From assembly GCF_900148835.1 (NCBI RefSeq), contig NZ_FRYK01000002.1:186001-250000 (forward strand): DNA of 64,000 nucleotides. The letters are read 5' to 3'. Source of the stretch: Flavobacterium cucumis (lineage in GTDB: Bacteria; Bacteroidota; Bacteroidia; Flavobacteriales; Flavobacteriaceae). The notes below the pieces were generated by a model. It did not search any database. It saw nothing but the letters and a program-made list of their open reading frames with translations, and was not told the DNA's origin. This document shows positions 34,079 through 43,743 of this stretch, in pieces. How positions within the stretch are numbered: the stretch's first letter is position 1; each line of letters begins with the position of its first letter. Position numbers and translations under genes: made by a program.

Positions 34079-34798
34079 ATGAAAAAAATAACTTTAGCAC
34101 TACTTTTTATTGCTACACTGGTTTCTTGTGAAAATAAAGAAACAAATAAAGAAGCAAATGTACATATCACTGGAGATGTAAAAGGTTTGAGTCAAGGAAA
34201 ATTATACCTTCAAAAAATCGAAGACACAACACTAATCATAATTGATAGTATTACGATTAAAGGAGATTCTAAATTTGAAAGTCATATCAAATTAGAAAGT
34301 CCAGAAGTTTTGTATTTATTCTTAGATAGAGGACAGACTAATTCTGTAGACAATAGCTTGCCTTTTTTTGCTGAGCCAGGAAATATATCTATTGAAACTA
34401 CACTTAAACATTTTTTTGCTGATGCCAAAATTACAGGCTCTAAAAATCATGACTTATGGGTAAAATTCAAGGAAATGAACAGCCGCTTTAATGATGAGAA
34501 TTTAGCTTTAATGGCTAAGCGTCTTAAAAACGAATTAAAACCCAATACAAAAACCACTGATAGCATTCAAGTAGCCTATGAAAAACTTTTAAAAAGAAAG
34601 TATCGATACACGGCTCATTTTGCTTCGACACATGGTAATGCAGCAATTGCCCCTTATTTAGCACTTTCAGAAATTGCAGACATTAATTTAAGCTATTTAG
34701 ACACTATTCACAAAAACATGAAGCCAGAAGTTGCAAAAACAAAATATGGTAAAATGTTAACAAAATATATTAAAGAGCGAAAAGCAAGTGAGAAATAA
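34079..34798 (+). CDS. DUF4369-domain lipoprotein
   Basis: This 239-residue lipoprotein (MKKITLALLFIATLVSC) has an N-terminal DUF4369 domain (VHITGDVKGLSQGKLYLQKI through the FAEPGNISIET region). This domain is usually found in front of thioredoxin-like domains in Bacteroidota redox proteins. Here the C-terminal half is helical and no CxxC thioredoxin motif follows, so it is a thioredoxin-less member. It is probably periplasmic. The frame is open to 34037, but that extension overlaps the terminator and lacks a signal, so ATG 34079 is used. Function unknown. Confidence 0.82.
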   Translation: MKKITLALLFIATLVSCENKETNKEANVHITGDVKGLSQGKLYLQKIEDTTLIIIDSITIKGDSKFESHIKLESPEVLYLFLDRGQTNSVDNSLPFFAEPGNISIETTLKHFFADAKITGSKNHDLWVKFKEMNSRFNDENLALMAKRLKNELKPNTKTTDSIQVAYEKLLKRKYRYTAHFASTHGNAAIAPYLALSEIADINLSYLDTIHKNMKPEVAKTKYGKMLTKYIKERKASEK

Positions 34799-34802
34799 TT
34801 TT

Positions 34803-34835
34803 AATGGTCGACGGAAGTTGACCATTTTTTTTTTT
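34803..34835 (+). terminator. Terminator after the DUF4369 gene
   Basis: ATGGTC-GAC / GTT-GACCAT hairpin followed by eleven or more T residues. Confidence 0.85.
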
Positions 34836-35007
34836 AATTATTAGCGTTAGCAGTCCATACACCAATCAACATATTTAGTAAATGTCATTTGGATTTGAAT
34901 CGTTTTTATTACAGCACCTAATAAACCTAATTTAATGGATTTATATCAGGTTACTTATTATGAAAAACAACCATTCAAAGTTAAAATCCTCTGAGAGATG
35001 ACATTCA

Positions 35008-35721
35008 CTAATTAGGATGATACACTTCCACACTCCATTCGTCTGCCAATAGGTTTACAAAATGATAATGCACTTTATCATTTTTATCAAAAGCACCGTT
35101 TTTGTTTATGTCTTCGATACATCTGAAGTACAAACGGCTTTGAGCTTCTACGATATTCCAATCTATTAATTCTAAAAACTCTTCTGAAAGTTTTGTGAAT
35201 CTATCACCATTAATCGTACTTAAATACAAAGAACGAATGTCGTTCTGATTGATTTTCTCGTCTTTATTGGTATCGGAATCCACTAAAGTATAGACGATGA
35301 TTTGTTTTTTAGTTTTAGTCGCAATTCCATCTAAAAAAGTAGCTGTTTGAATTTGGATTTTTTTATCTGTTAATGGTTTTACTGTGGTAGAATCAATGTG
35401 TTGAAAATTCAAATTATCGAAATAACCTGTAATTTCAAATCGGTTATAATTAGAAATTGCATAACTAACTTGATTGGTTTTACTACTTCCATATACTTTA
35501 CTATTTGAATCATACACACGAACATCCCCAACAGGGTGAATCAAATACTTAGTTCCTTCCATCAGAATTGGCAAATCAGCCACTTTGATTGAAGACGTAT
35601 CTCTTGCTTCCACTGCTATCTTCGTTTTTCCTTCTTCATAGATAACCTTTGGAGTTTCTGCTTCTTTTTTACAACTTATCAAAGTTGCAACCAAGCTAAA
35701 AGTAAAAAGAATACGCTTCAT
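35008..35721 (-). CDS. Lipoprotein with EF-hand-like calcium loops, function unknown
   Basis: This 237-residue lipoprotein (MKRILFTFSLVATLISC) has no family I recognise. Two EF-hand/dockerin-like loops are visible: DSDTNKDEKINQNDIRSLYL near the middle and DINKNGAFDKNDKVHY near the C-terminus, with Asp/Asn at the calcium-ligand positions. Between and around them are beta-rich segments (EARDTSSIKVADLPILMEG, FLDGIATKTKKQIIVYT). It is the last gene of an operon after an M23 peptidase and a TonB receptor. The ATG at 35721 is chosen over 35742 because it fits the lipoprotein signal. Confidence 0.75.
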   Translation of the reverse strand: MKRILFTFSLVATLISCKKEAETPKVIYEEGKTKIAVEARDTSSIKVADLPILMEGTKYLIHPVGDVRVYDSNSKVYGSSKTNQVSYAISNYNRFEITGYFDNLNFQHIDSTTVKPLTDKKIQIQTATFLDGIATKTKKQIIVYTLVDSDTNKDEKINQNDIRSLYLSTINGDRFTKLSEEFLELIDWNIVEAQSRLYFRCIEDINKNGAFDKNDKVHYHFVNLLADEWSVEVYHPN

Positions 35722-35764
35722 TTGTTTAATTTTTATAGTCAAATATACTAAAATAATTATTGGC

Positions 35765-38239
35765 TTACAATCGAGCTATCAATTTGATATTGAAAACACG
35801 AGTCGTCATATAATTTGGGATTCCGTATTGCGATTTGGTATACACATCGCGAACCCAAGTATTCGTTATCGCATTTTGATTATTGAACAAATTAAAAATT
35901 TCAAACCCCAATGAAAATTCATTGAATGGTTTTAACCAAGATTTTGTAGACTTGATACTTTCATCTTTAAATACATACGAAAAACCAACGTCAGCTCTTC
36001 TGTAATCATTCAATCGCATTTGGTATGCATAGGAATCTTCTACATAGGAAGGCGCACCTCCCGGTAACCCTGTGTTGTAAACTAAATTCAAGTACAACTT
36101 TAAATTTGGAATATTGGGCATATAATCCTGAAATAAGATTCCAAACTTCAATCGTTGGTCAGTTGGTCGTGCAATAAAACCTCGCCCATCTTGATTTTCT
36201 TCTGTTTTTAAGTACCCAAAACTGAACCAGGATTCGGTACCAGGAACAAACTCACCATTTAAACGAGCATCAAATCCATAAGCATAAGCTGTTGCATTGT
36301 TGTTAGCTCTGTATCGAATACGAACATTATCAATGGTATACGTGTTTACATCCGTGATATTTTTATAATACGCTTCTGATACCAACTTGAAGGGACGCGA
36401 CCACATTTTAAAACTATAATCATTACTTAATACAAGATGAAACGATTCTTGTGCTTTTACATTGGTTTGTACAACACCCTCTTCATCTCGAAGCTCACGA
36501 TAAAAAGGTGGTTGGTGATACAAACCACCTGATATTCGAAACATCATATCTCTATTCCAATCCGGTTTTATGGCAAATTGAGCTCTAGGAGAAAAAGTAA
36601 TTTGACTAACCCCATCTGGCCTTCCTACCGCAGTAACCTGCCATTGATGTGCCCTAACACCTGCATTCAACCAATATTCATGCGTTCCAAGAGTTCCACG
36701 AAAATTCCATTGGGCATAACCCGAAAAACGATTAATCTTAGTAAAGTTAGTAGCTCTAATATTTTGATAAGGCGCTAAGGGCCCCACATACGGGTTATAA
36801 GGTTGATCGTTTTGATAATTTAAATCCGGATTTGGTAGCGAAAATCCAGTTGAATCGACAACCTCCCATTCTACAATTCTATCACGAATATCTTCTAAAG
36901 TAAATTTAGCTCCCCATTCTATTTGAGACTTATCATTAATTTCATGAAAACCTTTCATCTCTGCATTCACAATTAAAGCATCCAAATCGTTACGAGCATG
37001 ATTTAATTGCGAACCAATTCCACGACTAAAAACTACATCTCCAAAAGTTTCGGAACCAATATTTGCATCTACTTCACCTAGACGGTACTGTGCTAAAATA
37101 TCATAATATTCCTGTTCTTGTGTGTGATACCCAGAAAGGAGAAACTTTAATTTATTTCTTTCATTGTATTGATAAACAGCTTTTCCAGCACCAAAAAAAG
37201 TAAGGTATTTATCTTTCTCCTGACCCTCATAAAAAACCAACAAAGCAATAGGCTCATCAATGGTTCCAAAGTTAGTTTGACGTGTTAATGGCTGATAATT
37301 ATATCTGTTTTGAGAAATATTCCCTAAAAAACTAAAATTCCACTTCGTAGATGCATTATAATTCAATAAAGTTTGTGCATCAAAAAATGTAGGCCTAAAA
37401 TTAGTTTCCGTCTCTTGACTATTTACCAAAAGACTGTTATCTCTGTAACGAACACCTGTAATATTGCTCCACTTTTGATTTTTGGAAACCCCTTCTACTG
37501 TTAAACTTCCACCCAAAAGACTGGCCTCTATACTAGCCCCAAATTGTTTTGGATTTCGATAAGTAATATCTAAAACGGATGCTAGTTTATCTCCATATTT
37601 TGCTTGAAAACCACCTGCAGATGCATCAACATTATAAACCATATCCGTATTCGTAAAACTCAATCCCTCTTGTTGACCAGAACGAATTAAGAAAGGACGA
37701 TAGACTTCGATTTCATTTACATACACTAAGTTCTCATCGTAATTACCCCCACGAACGGCATAAGATGTACTTAATTCATTATTACTATTAAAACCGGGTA
37801 AGGTTTTGATAATATTTTCAATACCTGCATTAGCACCTGGTATTTTTCTAATAATAACAGGATCTATTGTGGTAACTCCTTCAATTCGTTTTTTGCTATT
37901 TCCGAAAACAGTAACTTCTCCAAACTCTTCTACTTTTGAATTCATGACCGGATTTAACTCAAAATCTTCATTGGGTTTTAGACTCAAATTGATCGATGTC
38001 TTTTTTAAAGAAAGGTGTGAAAAGACAATTGTAATTCTCTTATTAGCCTCTATTTCAATGATGTAGAACCCATTCTTATCAGAGACTGTTCCTTTATCTC
38101 CAACGTTAACGTTTACATTTTCTACTGCGTTATTAAATTCATCTAAAATAACACCTTTAACACGTGCTTTTTGAGCAAACGTGCTAAAAGTTAAAGCTAA
38201 GAACAAAAGAAATATTATATTTTTCAAACGAACAGACAT
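35765..38239 (-). CDS. TonB-dependent outer-membrane receptor
   Basis: This 824-residue protein has a signal peptide (NIIFLLFLALTFSTFAQ) and a carboxypeptidase-regulatory-like domain (KARVKGVILDEFNNAVENVN). The plug contains IKTLPGFNSNNELSTSYAVR and the GGNYDENLVYVNEIEVYRP strand pair, followed by a 22-strand-type barrel ending TRVFNIKLIARL. The plug resembles receptors without a paired SusD. It lies 3 bases after an M23 peptidase gene and 43 bases before an EF-hand lipoprotein gene, so the three are one transcript. Ligand unknown. Confidence 0.9.
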   Translation of the reverse strand: MSVRLKNIIFLLFLALTFSTFAQKARVKGVILDEFNNAVENVNVNVGDKGTVSDKNGFYIIEIEANKRITIVFSHLSLKKTSINLSLKPNEDFELNPVMNSKVEEFGEVTVFGNSKKRIEGVTTIDPVIIRKIPGANAGIENIIKTLPGFNSNNELSTSYAVRGGNYDENLVYVNEIEVYRPFLIRSGQQEGLSFTNTDMVYNVDASAGGFQAKYGDKLASVLDITYRNPKQFGASIEASLLGGSLTVEGVSKNQKWSNITGVRYRDNSLLVNSQETETNFRPTFFDAQTLLNYNASTKWNFSFLGNISQNRYNYQPLTRQTNFGTIDEPIALLVFYEGQEKDKYLTFFGAGKAVYQYNERNKLKFLLSGYHTQEQEYYDILAQYRLGEVDANIGSETFGDVVFSRGIGSQLNHARNDLDALIVNAEMKGFHEINDKSQIEWGAKFTLEDIRDRIVEWEVVDSTGFSLPNPDLNYQNDQPYNPYVGPLAPYQNIRATNFTKINRFSGYAQWNFRGTLGTHEYWLNAGVRAHQWQVTAVGRPDGVSQITFSPRAQFAIKPDWNRDMMFRISGGLYHQPPFYRELRDEEGVVQTNVKAQESFHLVLSNDYSFKMWSRPFKLVSEAYYKNITDVNTYTIDNVRIRYRANNNATAYAYGFDARLNGEFVPGTESWFSFGYLKTEENQDGRGFIARPTDQRLKFGILFQDYMPNIPNLKLYLNLVYNTGLPGGAPSYVEDSYAYQMRLNDYRRADVGFSYVFKDESIKSTKSWLKPFNEFSLGFEIFNLFNNQNAITNTWVRDVYTKSQYGIPNYMTTRVFNIKLIARL

Positions 38240-38242
38240 TGA

Positions 38243-39925
38243 TTATTTAAAGAAATAAGATTCAAAGGTAGTTGAATTTTGCAAACTATCTGTAACCACA
38301 ATCTTTAAATCGTTTCTACCGTCAACGCAAATTCCATCGTCTAAATTGTGTGTAAGTTTTTTTGTTTTATAATCGTACTCCAATAAAATCCATTTTCCAT
38401 TAAGGTAAGCATTATAGGAATCAATGTCTGTATGCAAATCAGAAACAGATACACTTATCGTTTTTTGATCTTTAATAGTAGTTCCTGCTACAAAATTTAC
38501 ATTATAAATTCTAGGAGGTGTATTATCTTGTGCTAACTTATATTGCCCTAAATTCTTTGTCTTTATCGAAAAATTATTTCCTTTTCTATAAGTTTTGTTA
38601 TAATCCAACTTGTATCCATCCAATCTAGCAATATAAGTTTTACTTAATTCTTCCTCTGAAAGTCCTGTGACATCATTGAAAGATAAGGTTATATTTTTAT
38701 GAACGGGGACATTATCTTTATGAAGGGTTACAATAGCATCACTGACATCAAAATTCATGTAAAAATTATTGTAAAATGTGTTTTCGGGTATATAAACCGA
38801 CACCTTATTTTTTTCAAAAATAGCTTCAGTTTTTGCCTTTATGAAATAAGGTGTTTTATCCGTTTCTTTTTTAATCTTTGCCTCTTGATAAGAAAATTCA
38901 ATAGGAATATTTAAATCAACTTTATTCCCATGAAAGTCATACAATTCTACCTTGTAAACATAGTTTACATTAGGCTGAATTTTGATTATCCCATCCTTTT
39001 TATTTCCAGAAACAATTGAGAGTGGATAGGAATCCAACTGAAATAATTTCTGAACCCTTTGTCCCATTTCATGAAAGCGTTCATAATCAATAAAATTATT
39101 TATATAACGAGATTCATCAAATGAGAAAGCATCAAATCCGTACTGGTATTGCAAAACCCCGTTTAAGTAAGCTTTAACTTTGTACAAACCATTTTTATTA
39201 TATCCATTGGTACAAAAATCATAGGCATTGATTCCAAAACTCAATCTTCCATTCGTTTTCACTTTTACACCTAAATAAGAGCCATCCGACTGTTTTGAAA
39301 AAGAAATATTTATTGGCTTCTGAGAATTATTAACAATAGAGGAGTCCATCGGATAAACCACCACTCCCTGAATAATAGGTTTTCTTTCATCTTTTAACAT
39401 CTTTTTAAATCCAAAGTGCAATGGATTGATAATATGCTCCGATTTAGTATCTCTAAATTCAAAATGCAAATGTGGACCACCACTTCCTCCTGTATTTCCG
39501 GTAAAAGCAATTATTTGTCCTTTCTTAACAGGAAGTTCATTTGGATATAAAAAAAGTTCTATTTCATAGGATTGTTCCTCATAATGCTTTTTTAAAATGT
39601 ACTCTTGAATAGCACCACTAGCTTTTTGTAAGTGTCCATACACTGAAGTATATCCATTAGGATGAGTTATATATATAGCTTTCCCATATCCAAATGTTGA
39701 AATTTTAATTCTCGACACATACCCATCACCGGCTGCATAAACAGGAAGTCCCTCTACTCCACGAGTTTTAAAGTCTAATCCCGAATGAAAATGATTGTTT
39801 CTTAATTCACCAAAAGAACCCGACACATCTAAAGAAATATCTAAAGGAGATTGAAAAAAATCGTTTGGATAATCTTGAGCATAAACAAGAAAAGGAAAAA
39901 ATAATACGGCTAATAAAAGTTTCAT
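38243..39925 (-). CDS. M23-family peptidoglycan metallopeptidase
   Basis: This 560-residue secreted protein (LLLAVLFFPFLVYAQ) has an M23 (LytM) domain at about residues 28-185. The zinc ligands are in NHFHSGLDFKTRG (His and Asp) and HLHFEFRD, with YGHLQKASGA in between. The long C-terminal part (about 190-560) is beta-rich with no obvious enzyme motif and ends DSLQNSTTFESYFFK. It probably cleaves peptide cross-links in the wall. It is the first gene of the M23/TonB/EF-hand operon, which suggests a joint envelope function, but that is inference. Confidence 0.9.
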   Translation of the reverse strand: MKLLLAVLFFPFLVYAQDYPNDFFQSPLDISLDVSGSFGELRNNHFHSGLDFKTRGVEGLPVYAAGDGYVSRIKISTFGYGKAIYITHPNGYTSVYGHLQKASGAIQEYILKKHYEEQSYEIELFLYPNELPVKKGQIIAFTGNTGGSGGPHLHFEFRDTKSEHIINPLHFGFKKMLKDERKPIIQGVVVYPMDSSIVNNSQKPINISFSKQSDGSYLGVKVKTNGRLSFGINAYDFCTNGYNKNGLYKVKAYLNGVLQYQYGFDAFSFDESRYINNFIDYERFHEMGQRVQKLFQLDSYPLSIVSGNKKDGIIKIQPNVNYVYKVELYDFHGNKVDLNIPIEFSYQEAKIKKETDKTPYFIKAKTEAIFEKNKVSVYIPENTFYNNFYMNFDVSDAIVTLHKDNVPVHKNITLSFNDVTGLSEEELSKTYIARLDGYKLDYNKTYRKGNNFSIKTKNLGQYKLAQDNTPPRIYNVNFVAGTTIKDQKTISVSVSDLHTDIDSYNAYLNGKWILLEYDYKTKKLTHNLDDGICVDGRNDLKIVVTDSLQNSTTFESYFFK

Positions 39926-40058
39926 AGTGCTTTAGTTTATCGCTAAAATAGTAAAAAAATTGAAAGTAAAAACAAAGAAAAACAGCAATAGAGTAATAGA
40001 CTAGCAACCAAATACTTATATAAAACAGAAAAAATATCACAAAAATTAATAAAAACTA

Positions 40059-40089
40059 TTGCTATTTTTGAATACTAATGTTAACTTTG
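40059..40089 (+). promoter_or_regulatory. Promoter of the zapB-like/zapA/6S/rny group
   Basis: TTG (40059-40061) - 20 bases - TAACTTTG (40082-40089), 28 bases before the ATG at 40118; matches the Bacteroidota consensus. Confidence 0.7.
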
Positions 40090-40117
40090 TGAAATAATGA
40101 AATGAATTATATCATTA

Positions 40118-40408
40118 ATGAATGGATTATCTGAATTAATTGATTCTCTAGAAGTTAAATTTTTCAAACTGAATCAAAAATTGATCCAACTTGAAAAAAT
40201 AAATCTAGATTTAAACGAACAATTGTTGACATCAAAGAAGATTCAGCAGCAACAATCTGAAGAGATTGCTTCGTTAACAAATCAAATTGATAGTCTCAAA
40301 ATGATTAATTCATTATTAGGCAGTGAAGAAAACAAACGAGAAACAAAACTCAAAATAAATTCATTAATTCGTGAAATCGATTATTGCATAGCACAACTTT
40401 CGGATTAG
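40118..40408 (+). CDS. Small coiled-coil protein upstream of ZapA (ZapB-like)
   Basis: This 96-residue protein is almost entirely a coiled coil: heptads run from LIDSLEVKFFKLNQKLIQLE through LNEQLLTSKKIQQQQSEEI to the IDSLKMINSLLGSEE region, then a short tail. Composition and length resemble ZapB-type division proteins, but sequence identity cannot be claimed. It is 7 bases upstream of zapA in the same operon, which supports a role in Z-ring assembly. Confidence 0.7.
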   Translation: MNGLSELIDSLEVKFFKLNQKLIQLEKINLDLNEQLLTSKKIQQQQSEEIASLTNQIDSLKMINSLLGSEENKRETKLKINSLIREIDYCIAQLSD

Positions 40409-40415
40409 AAAGAAA

Positions 40416-40727
40416 ATGAGTGAAAAACTAAAAATAAAAATATCAATTGCAGATCGTGTCTACCCTTTAACAGTAGAAACACATCAGGAAGAAGGCCTTA
40501 GAAGTGCTTCAAAAAAAATTGATACCATGATTAAACAGTTTGAACAAAGTTATGCCGTTAGAGATAAGCAAGATGTTTTAGCCATGTGTGCACTACAATT
40601 TGCCGCACAAGTGGAGCAAAAACAAATTTCAATTTCACAAGATAATGATACAGCATTAATTAGATTACAAAATCTAGATAAAAAATTGAGTGAGTTACTC
40701 GAAAATAAAAACGTTCTTACAAAATAA
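40416..40727 (+). CDS. zapA: Cell-division protein ZapA
   Basis: This 103-residue protein has the ZapA pattern. An N-terminal beta unit KIKISIADRVYPLTVETHQE is followed by the LRSASKKIDTMIKQFEQSY helix, then RDKQDVLAMCALQFAAQVEQ and a C-terminal coiled coil. ZapA tetramers cross-link FtsZ filaments at midcell. The layout zapB-like - zapA - 6S RNA - rny resembles the conserved zapA-ssrS neighbourhood of other bacteria. Confidence 0.9.
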   Translation: MSEKLKIKISIADRVYPLTVETHQEEGLRSASKKIDTMIKQFEQSYAVRDKQDVLAMCALQFAAQVEQKQISISQDNDTALIRLQNLDKKLSELLENKNVLTK

Positions 40728-40737
40728 ATACGATACT

Positions 40738-40893
40738 GCCTACATTAGTATATATTTGATAAACTCAACACTAACAAATTAAACGAGTGAATCTTTGCAA
40801 CTATAACAGGCCCTTCAGTGGGAAGTTTGAACTGCAAGTTAACTCAAATCTTGTATAACCGAGTTTATACAAACATCTAATGTAGGCTTTTTT
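40738..40893 (+). ncRNA. ssrS: 6S-like RNA (6S-Flavo type)
   Basis: Between zapA and rny is a 156-base element closed by a perfect 11-bp stem: GCCTACATTAG (40738-40748) pairs with CTAATGTAGGC (40877-40887). A second stem (TTTGATAAACTC with GAGTTTATACAAA, 40757-40873) and a central hairpin around CCCTTCAGTGGG (40811-40822) lie inside, and a T-run follows. This long, interrupted, double-stranded rod with a central bubble is the 6S RNA architecture, which mimics an open promoter and traps RNA polymerase. The position behind zapA matches ssrS in other bacteria. No TAnnTTTG box sits just upstream, so processing from the zapA transcript is likely. Confidence 0.8.
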
Positions 40894-40917
40894 TATATAA
40901 TTTTTTTAACACATAAC

Positions 40918-42480
40918 ATGGACATATTAAGTATAATCATAGGAATTGTAGCTGGAGTAATAGGAGGATTTGGAATTGCTAAATTTTTAGAAAAAAGCAA
41001 TGTTTCTAATCTTATTAAAAATGCTAAAAAAGAAGCGGCTTCAATTTTGAAAGATGCAAAAGTAGAAGCAGAAGCAACCAAAAAAGAAAAAATTCTTCAG
41101 GCTAAAGAGAAATTTTTAGAGCTAAAAGCAGAACACGAGCAAGTAATTTTAGCTAGAGATAAAAAAACTGCTGAAGCTGAAAAAAGAACTCGTGATAAAG
41201 AATCTCAAATTTCAAATGAGTTATCAAAAGCAAAAAAAGCTACAGAAGAAGCAGAAAATAAAATTGCAGAATTCACTGCAAAAACAGAACTTTTAGAGAG
41301 AAAACAAGTTGAAATAGAACGTTTACATAAAAGCCAAATTGAACAATTAGAAGTAATTTCTGGATTGTCAGCAGAAGAAGCAAAAGAACAACTAGTAGAA
41401 AGTTTAAAAGCCGAAGCTAAAACTAATGCCATGTCTTTTATTCAGGATACTGTTGAAGAAGCTAAACTTACTGCACAACAAGAGGCTAAAAAAATTATTA
41501 TCAATACCATTCAACGTGTTGGTACGGAAGAGGCTGTAGAAAATTGTGTTTCTGTTTTTAACATTGAATCAGATGATGTTAAAGGACGAATTATTGGTAG
41601 AGAAGGACGTAACATTAGAGCTTTAGAGGCAGCAACTGGAGTGGAGATTATTGTAGATGACACCCCTGAAGCTATCATCTTATCTTGCTTTGACCCTGTT
41701 AGAAGAGAAATTGCACGTTTAGCTTTGCACAAACTAGTAACAGATGGACGAATTCATCCAGCGCGTATTGAAGAAGTAGTAGCCAAAACCGCTAAGCAAA
41801 TCGATGAAGAAATTATCGAAACTGGAAAACGTACCGTTATTGATTTAGGCATCCATGGATTGCATCCCGAATTAATAAAAGTAGTGGGTAGAATGAAATA
41901 CCGTTCGTCATACGGTCAAAACTTACTACAACACTCAAGAGAAGTAGCTAAGTTATGTGGTATCATGGCAGCAGAACTTGGTTTAAACGTTAAATTAGCA
42001 AAAAGAGCAGGTTTATTACACGATATTGGAAAAGTTCCTGATACAGAAAGTGAACTACCTCATGCTATTTTAGGTATGCAGTGGGCTGAGAAATATGGTG
42101 AGAAGGAAGAAGTTTGCAATGCTATTGGAGCCCATCATGATGAAATAGAAATGAAATCCTTAATTTCACCAATTATTCAAGTTTGTGATGCTATTTCTGG
42201 AGCTCGTCCGGGCGCAAGAAGACAAGTTTTAGATTCTTACATACAACGTTTAAAAGATTTAGAAGACATCGCATTTGGATTTGGAGGAGTTAAAAATGCT
42301 TATGCAATTCAGGCTGGTAGAGAACTACGTGTAATTGTAGAAAGTGAAAAGGTTTCAGATGAAGCTGCATCAAATCTTTCGTTTGATATCTCACAGAAAA
42401 TTCAAACAGAGATGACATATCCTGGACAAGTTAAGATCACAGTAATTAGAGAAACTAGAGCTGTAAATATTGCAAAATAA
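40918..42480 (+). CDS. rny: Ribonuclease Y
   Basis: This 520-residue endoribonuclease starts mRNA decay at the membrane. The order is an N-terminal membrane helix ([19 protein letters not shown]), a long coiled coil (about 25-190), and a KH domain with [20 protein letters not shown] and [20 protein letters not shown]. The HD domain follows, with [28 protein letters not shown] and [11 protein letters not shown], then the [20 protein letters not shown] region. All catalytic His/Asp motifs are present. The ATG at 40918 begins directly after the 6S RNA. Confidence 0.97.
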   Translation: MDILSIIIGIVAGVIGGFGIAKFLEKSNVSNLIKNAKKEAASILKDAKVEAEATKKEKILQAKEKFLELKAEHEQVILARDKKTAEAEKRTRDKESQISNELSKAKKATEEAENKIAEFTAKTELLERKQVEIERLHKSQIEQLEVISGLSAEEAKEQLVESLKAEAKTNAMSFIQDTVEEAKLTAQQEAKKIIINTIQRVGTEEAVENCVSVFNIESDDVKGRIIGREGRNIRALEAATGVEIIVDDTPEAIILSCFDPVRREIARLALHKLVTDGRIHPARIEEVVAKTAKQIDEEIIETGKRTVIDLGIHGLHPELIKVVGRMKYRSSYGQNLLQHSREVAKLCGIMAAELGLNVKLAKRAGLLHDIGKVPDTESELPHAILGMQWAEKYGEKEEVCNAIGAHHDEIEMKSLISPIIQVCDAISGARPGARRQVLDSYIQRLKDLEDIAFGFGGVKNAYAIQAGRELRVIVESEKVSDEAASNLSFDISQKIQTEMTYPGQVKITVIRETRAVNIAK

Positions 42481-42506
42481 AACTTTCTAAATAGTTCAAA
42501 ATACAC

Positions 42507-42543
42507 AAAAAGTCTGTTGATTAATTTTAACAGACTTTTTTTA
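42507..42543 (+). terminator. Terminator after rny
   Basis: AAAAAGTCTGTT (42507-42518) / AACAGACTTTTT (42529-42540) hairpin and T-run. Confidence 0.9.
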
Positions 42544-42603
42544 TTCTAGATAATTTTGGCATGATTTTTTCGTTGAATAAGAATAATCTTTAAAACTACA
42601 TTT

Positions 42604-43191
42604 ATGAAAAAGGCAATTTTATCAGTTTTATTTTTAATAGTGACGCAGTCATTACTATCACAAGAAAATTCTAACAACGATGGAAGTTTTGGAATTAAAG
42701 GAGGATTAAATTATTCAACGGTAACAAAAGGAGACTTTGATGAAGGCTTAGATCCAAGAACGAGTTTTTATCTTGGTTTCTTTGGAGAAATACCGTTAGT
42801 TGAAAATGTTTTTTCAATACAGCCTGAATTTATTTATTCTAGACAAGGCTTTGAAAATAACTTTAGTCTACTTGGCAACAATTACAAAACTACATATAAA
42901 ATAGACTATATAAACATGCCTATTTTAGCCAAAATATATCTAGGTGATGTTTTTGCCATTGAAGCTGGACCTCAATTCGGGCTTAAAATAAATGAAAACA
43001 TAGAATCTGACAATTCTACAACTGAAACAAATGATGTAAATTCTTTTGATACTGCTCTAGCTGGCGGTATTTCATTAAATTTTGACGATATCTTTATTTC
43101 GGGAAGATATACGTATAGTCTCAATGAAGTTGTTAAAGACTCCAATGCCAAAAACTCTGTTTTTCAAGTTGGATTAGGATTCAAATTTTAG
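42604..43191 (+). CDS. Outer-membrane beta-barrel porin-family protein (PorT-like)
   Basis: This 195-residue protein has a signal peptide (AILSVLFLIVTQSLLSQ) and an eight-strand-type barrel: FGIKGGLNYSTVTKGDFDEG, YLGFFGEIPLVENVFSIQPE, INMPILAKIYLGDVFAIEAG, then ISGRYTYSLNEVV and the terminal aromatic strand NSVFQVGLGFKF. This is the PorT-like outer-membrane beta-barrel family common in Bacteroidota. It lies between rny and a convergent lipoprotein, with a terminator after it. Function unknown. Confidence 0.85.
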   Translation: MKKAILSVLFLIVTQSLLSQENSNNDGSFGIKGGLNYSTVTKGDFDEGLDPRTSFYLGFFGEIPLVENVFSIQPEFIYSRQGFENNFSLLGNNYKTTYKIDYINMPILAKIYLGDVFAIEAGPQFGLKINENIESDNSTTETNDVNSFDTALAGGISLNFDDIFISGRYTYSLNEVVKDSNAKNSVFQVGLGFKF

Positions 43192-43195
43192 AAAT

Positions 43196-43231
43196 AAAGA
43201 AAGGAGATGTTTAAAACATCTCCTTTCTTTT
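43196..43231. terminator. Bidirectional terminator after the porin-family gene
   Basis: AAAGAAAGGAGATGTTT / AAACATCTCCTTTCTTT, a perfect 17-bp inverted repeat, serving this gene and the convergent lipoprotein gene. Confidence 0.9.
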
Positions 43232-43249
43232 ATTAGATAAACTGAAACT

Positions 43250-43714
43250 TTATTTTGATGTTTCAAAAGTAATACCTAAACCTAAGACATTAGGCAAATA
43301 CTCTCCCGTGTGGGCATTCTTTACATGCACAGTATACTTACCTTTGATCAAATCAAAATCCGACTTAACAGTATAAAATAAGTCACAAACATCACCTGTA
43401 CAATTCCCTACATCTTTTCCATTTTCATCCTTAATAATTAGATTTACAGGAATAAACTGTGAATATCCTTTCGGGGAAATGATTTGAATCTCAATTGGAA
43501 TATCATTATACTGATAGTCATAAACATGAGAAAAATGAAGTTTTACATCTACTGTACCATCATAATCTGAATTGTCAAATGTAAATGTTTTAACAGTAGT
43601 TTTATACCAACGATTCGAAACAAACTCTTTATCGAAGTCATTGAAAATTTCTTGTGTACCTGTACAAGAAATGAAAAGACCTAAAAAGGCAATTAAAAAT
43701 AATTTTTTATTCAT
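43250..43714 (-). CDS. Secreted lipoprotein of unknown function
   Basis: This 154-residue lipoprotein (KLFLIAFLGLFISC) is beta-rich: FDKEFVSNRWYKTTVKTFTF, VDVKLHFSHVYDYQYNDIPI, VNLIIKDENGKDVGNCTGD with two nearby Cys, and a final GKYTVHVKNAHTGE strand. The general architecture recalls gliding lipoproteins such as GldH, but the conserved Gly/Asp-Thr-Leu segments of GldH are not seen, so no name is given. It lies between the porin-family gene and secDF, each separated by terminators. Confidence 0.7.
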   Translation of the reverse strand: MNKKLFLIAFLGLFISCTGTQEIFNDFDKEFVSNRWYKTTVKTFTFDNSDYDGTVDVKLHFSHVYDYQYNDIPIEIQIISPKGYSQFIPVNLIIKDENGKDVGNCTGDVCDLFYTVKSDFDLIKGKYTVHVKNAHTGEYLPNVLGLGITFETSK

Positions 43715-43743
43715 GATTTATAATTTAGAATTATAAATATAAA

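Noticed and set aside
34845..34930. Minus-strand stretch translating to a plausible helical peptide ending FTKYVDWCMDC
   Set aside because: No start codon follows the preceding in-frame stop except one near the end; at most a decayed gene remnant, not supported enough to list.
43250..43714. GldH gliding lipoprotein
   Set aside because: Length and lipoprotein signal fit, but the conserved internal motifs of GldH were not found.
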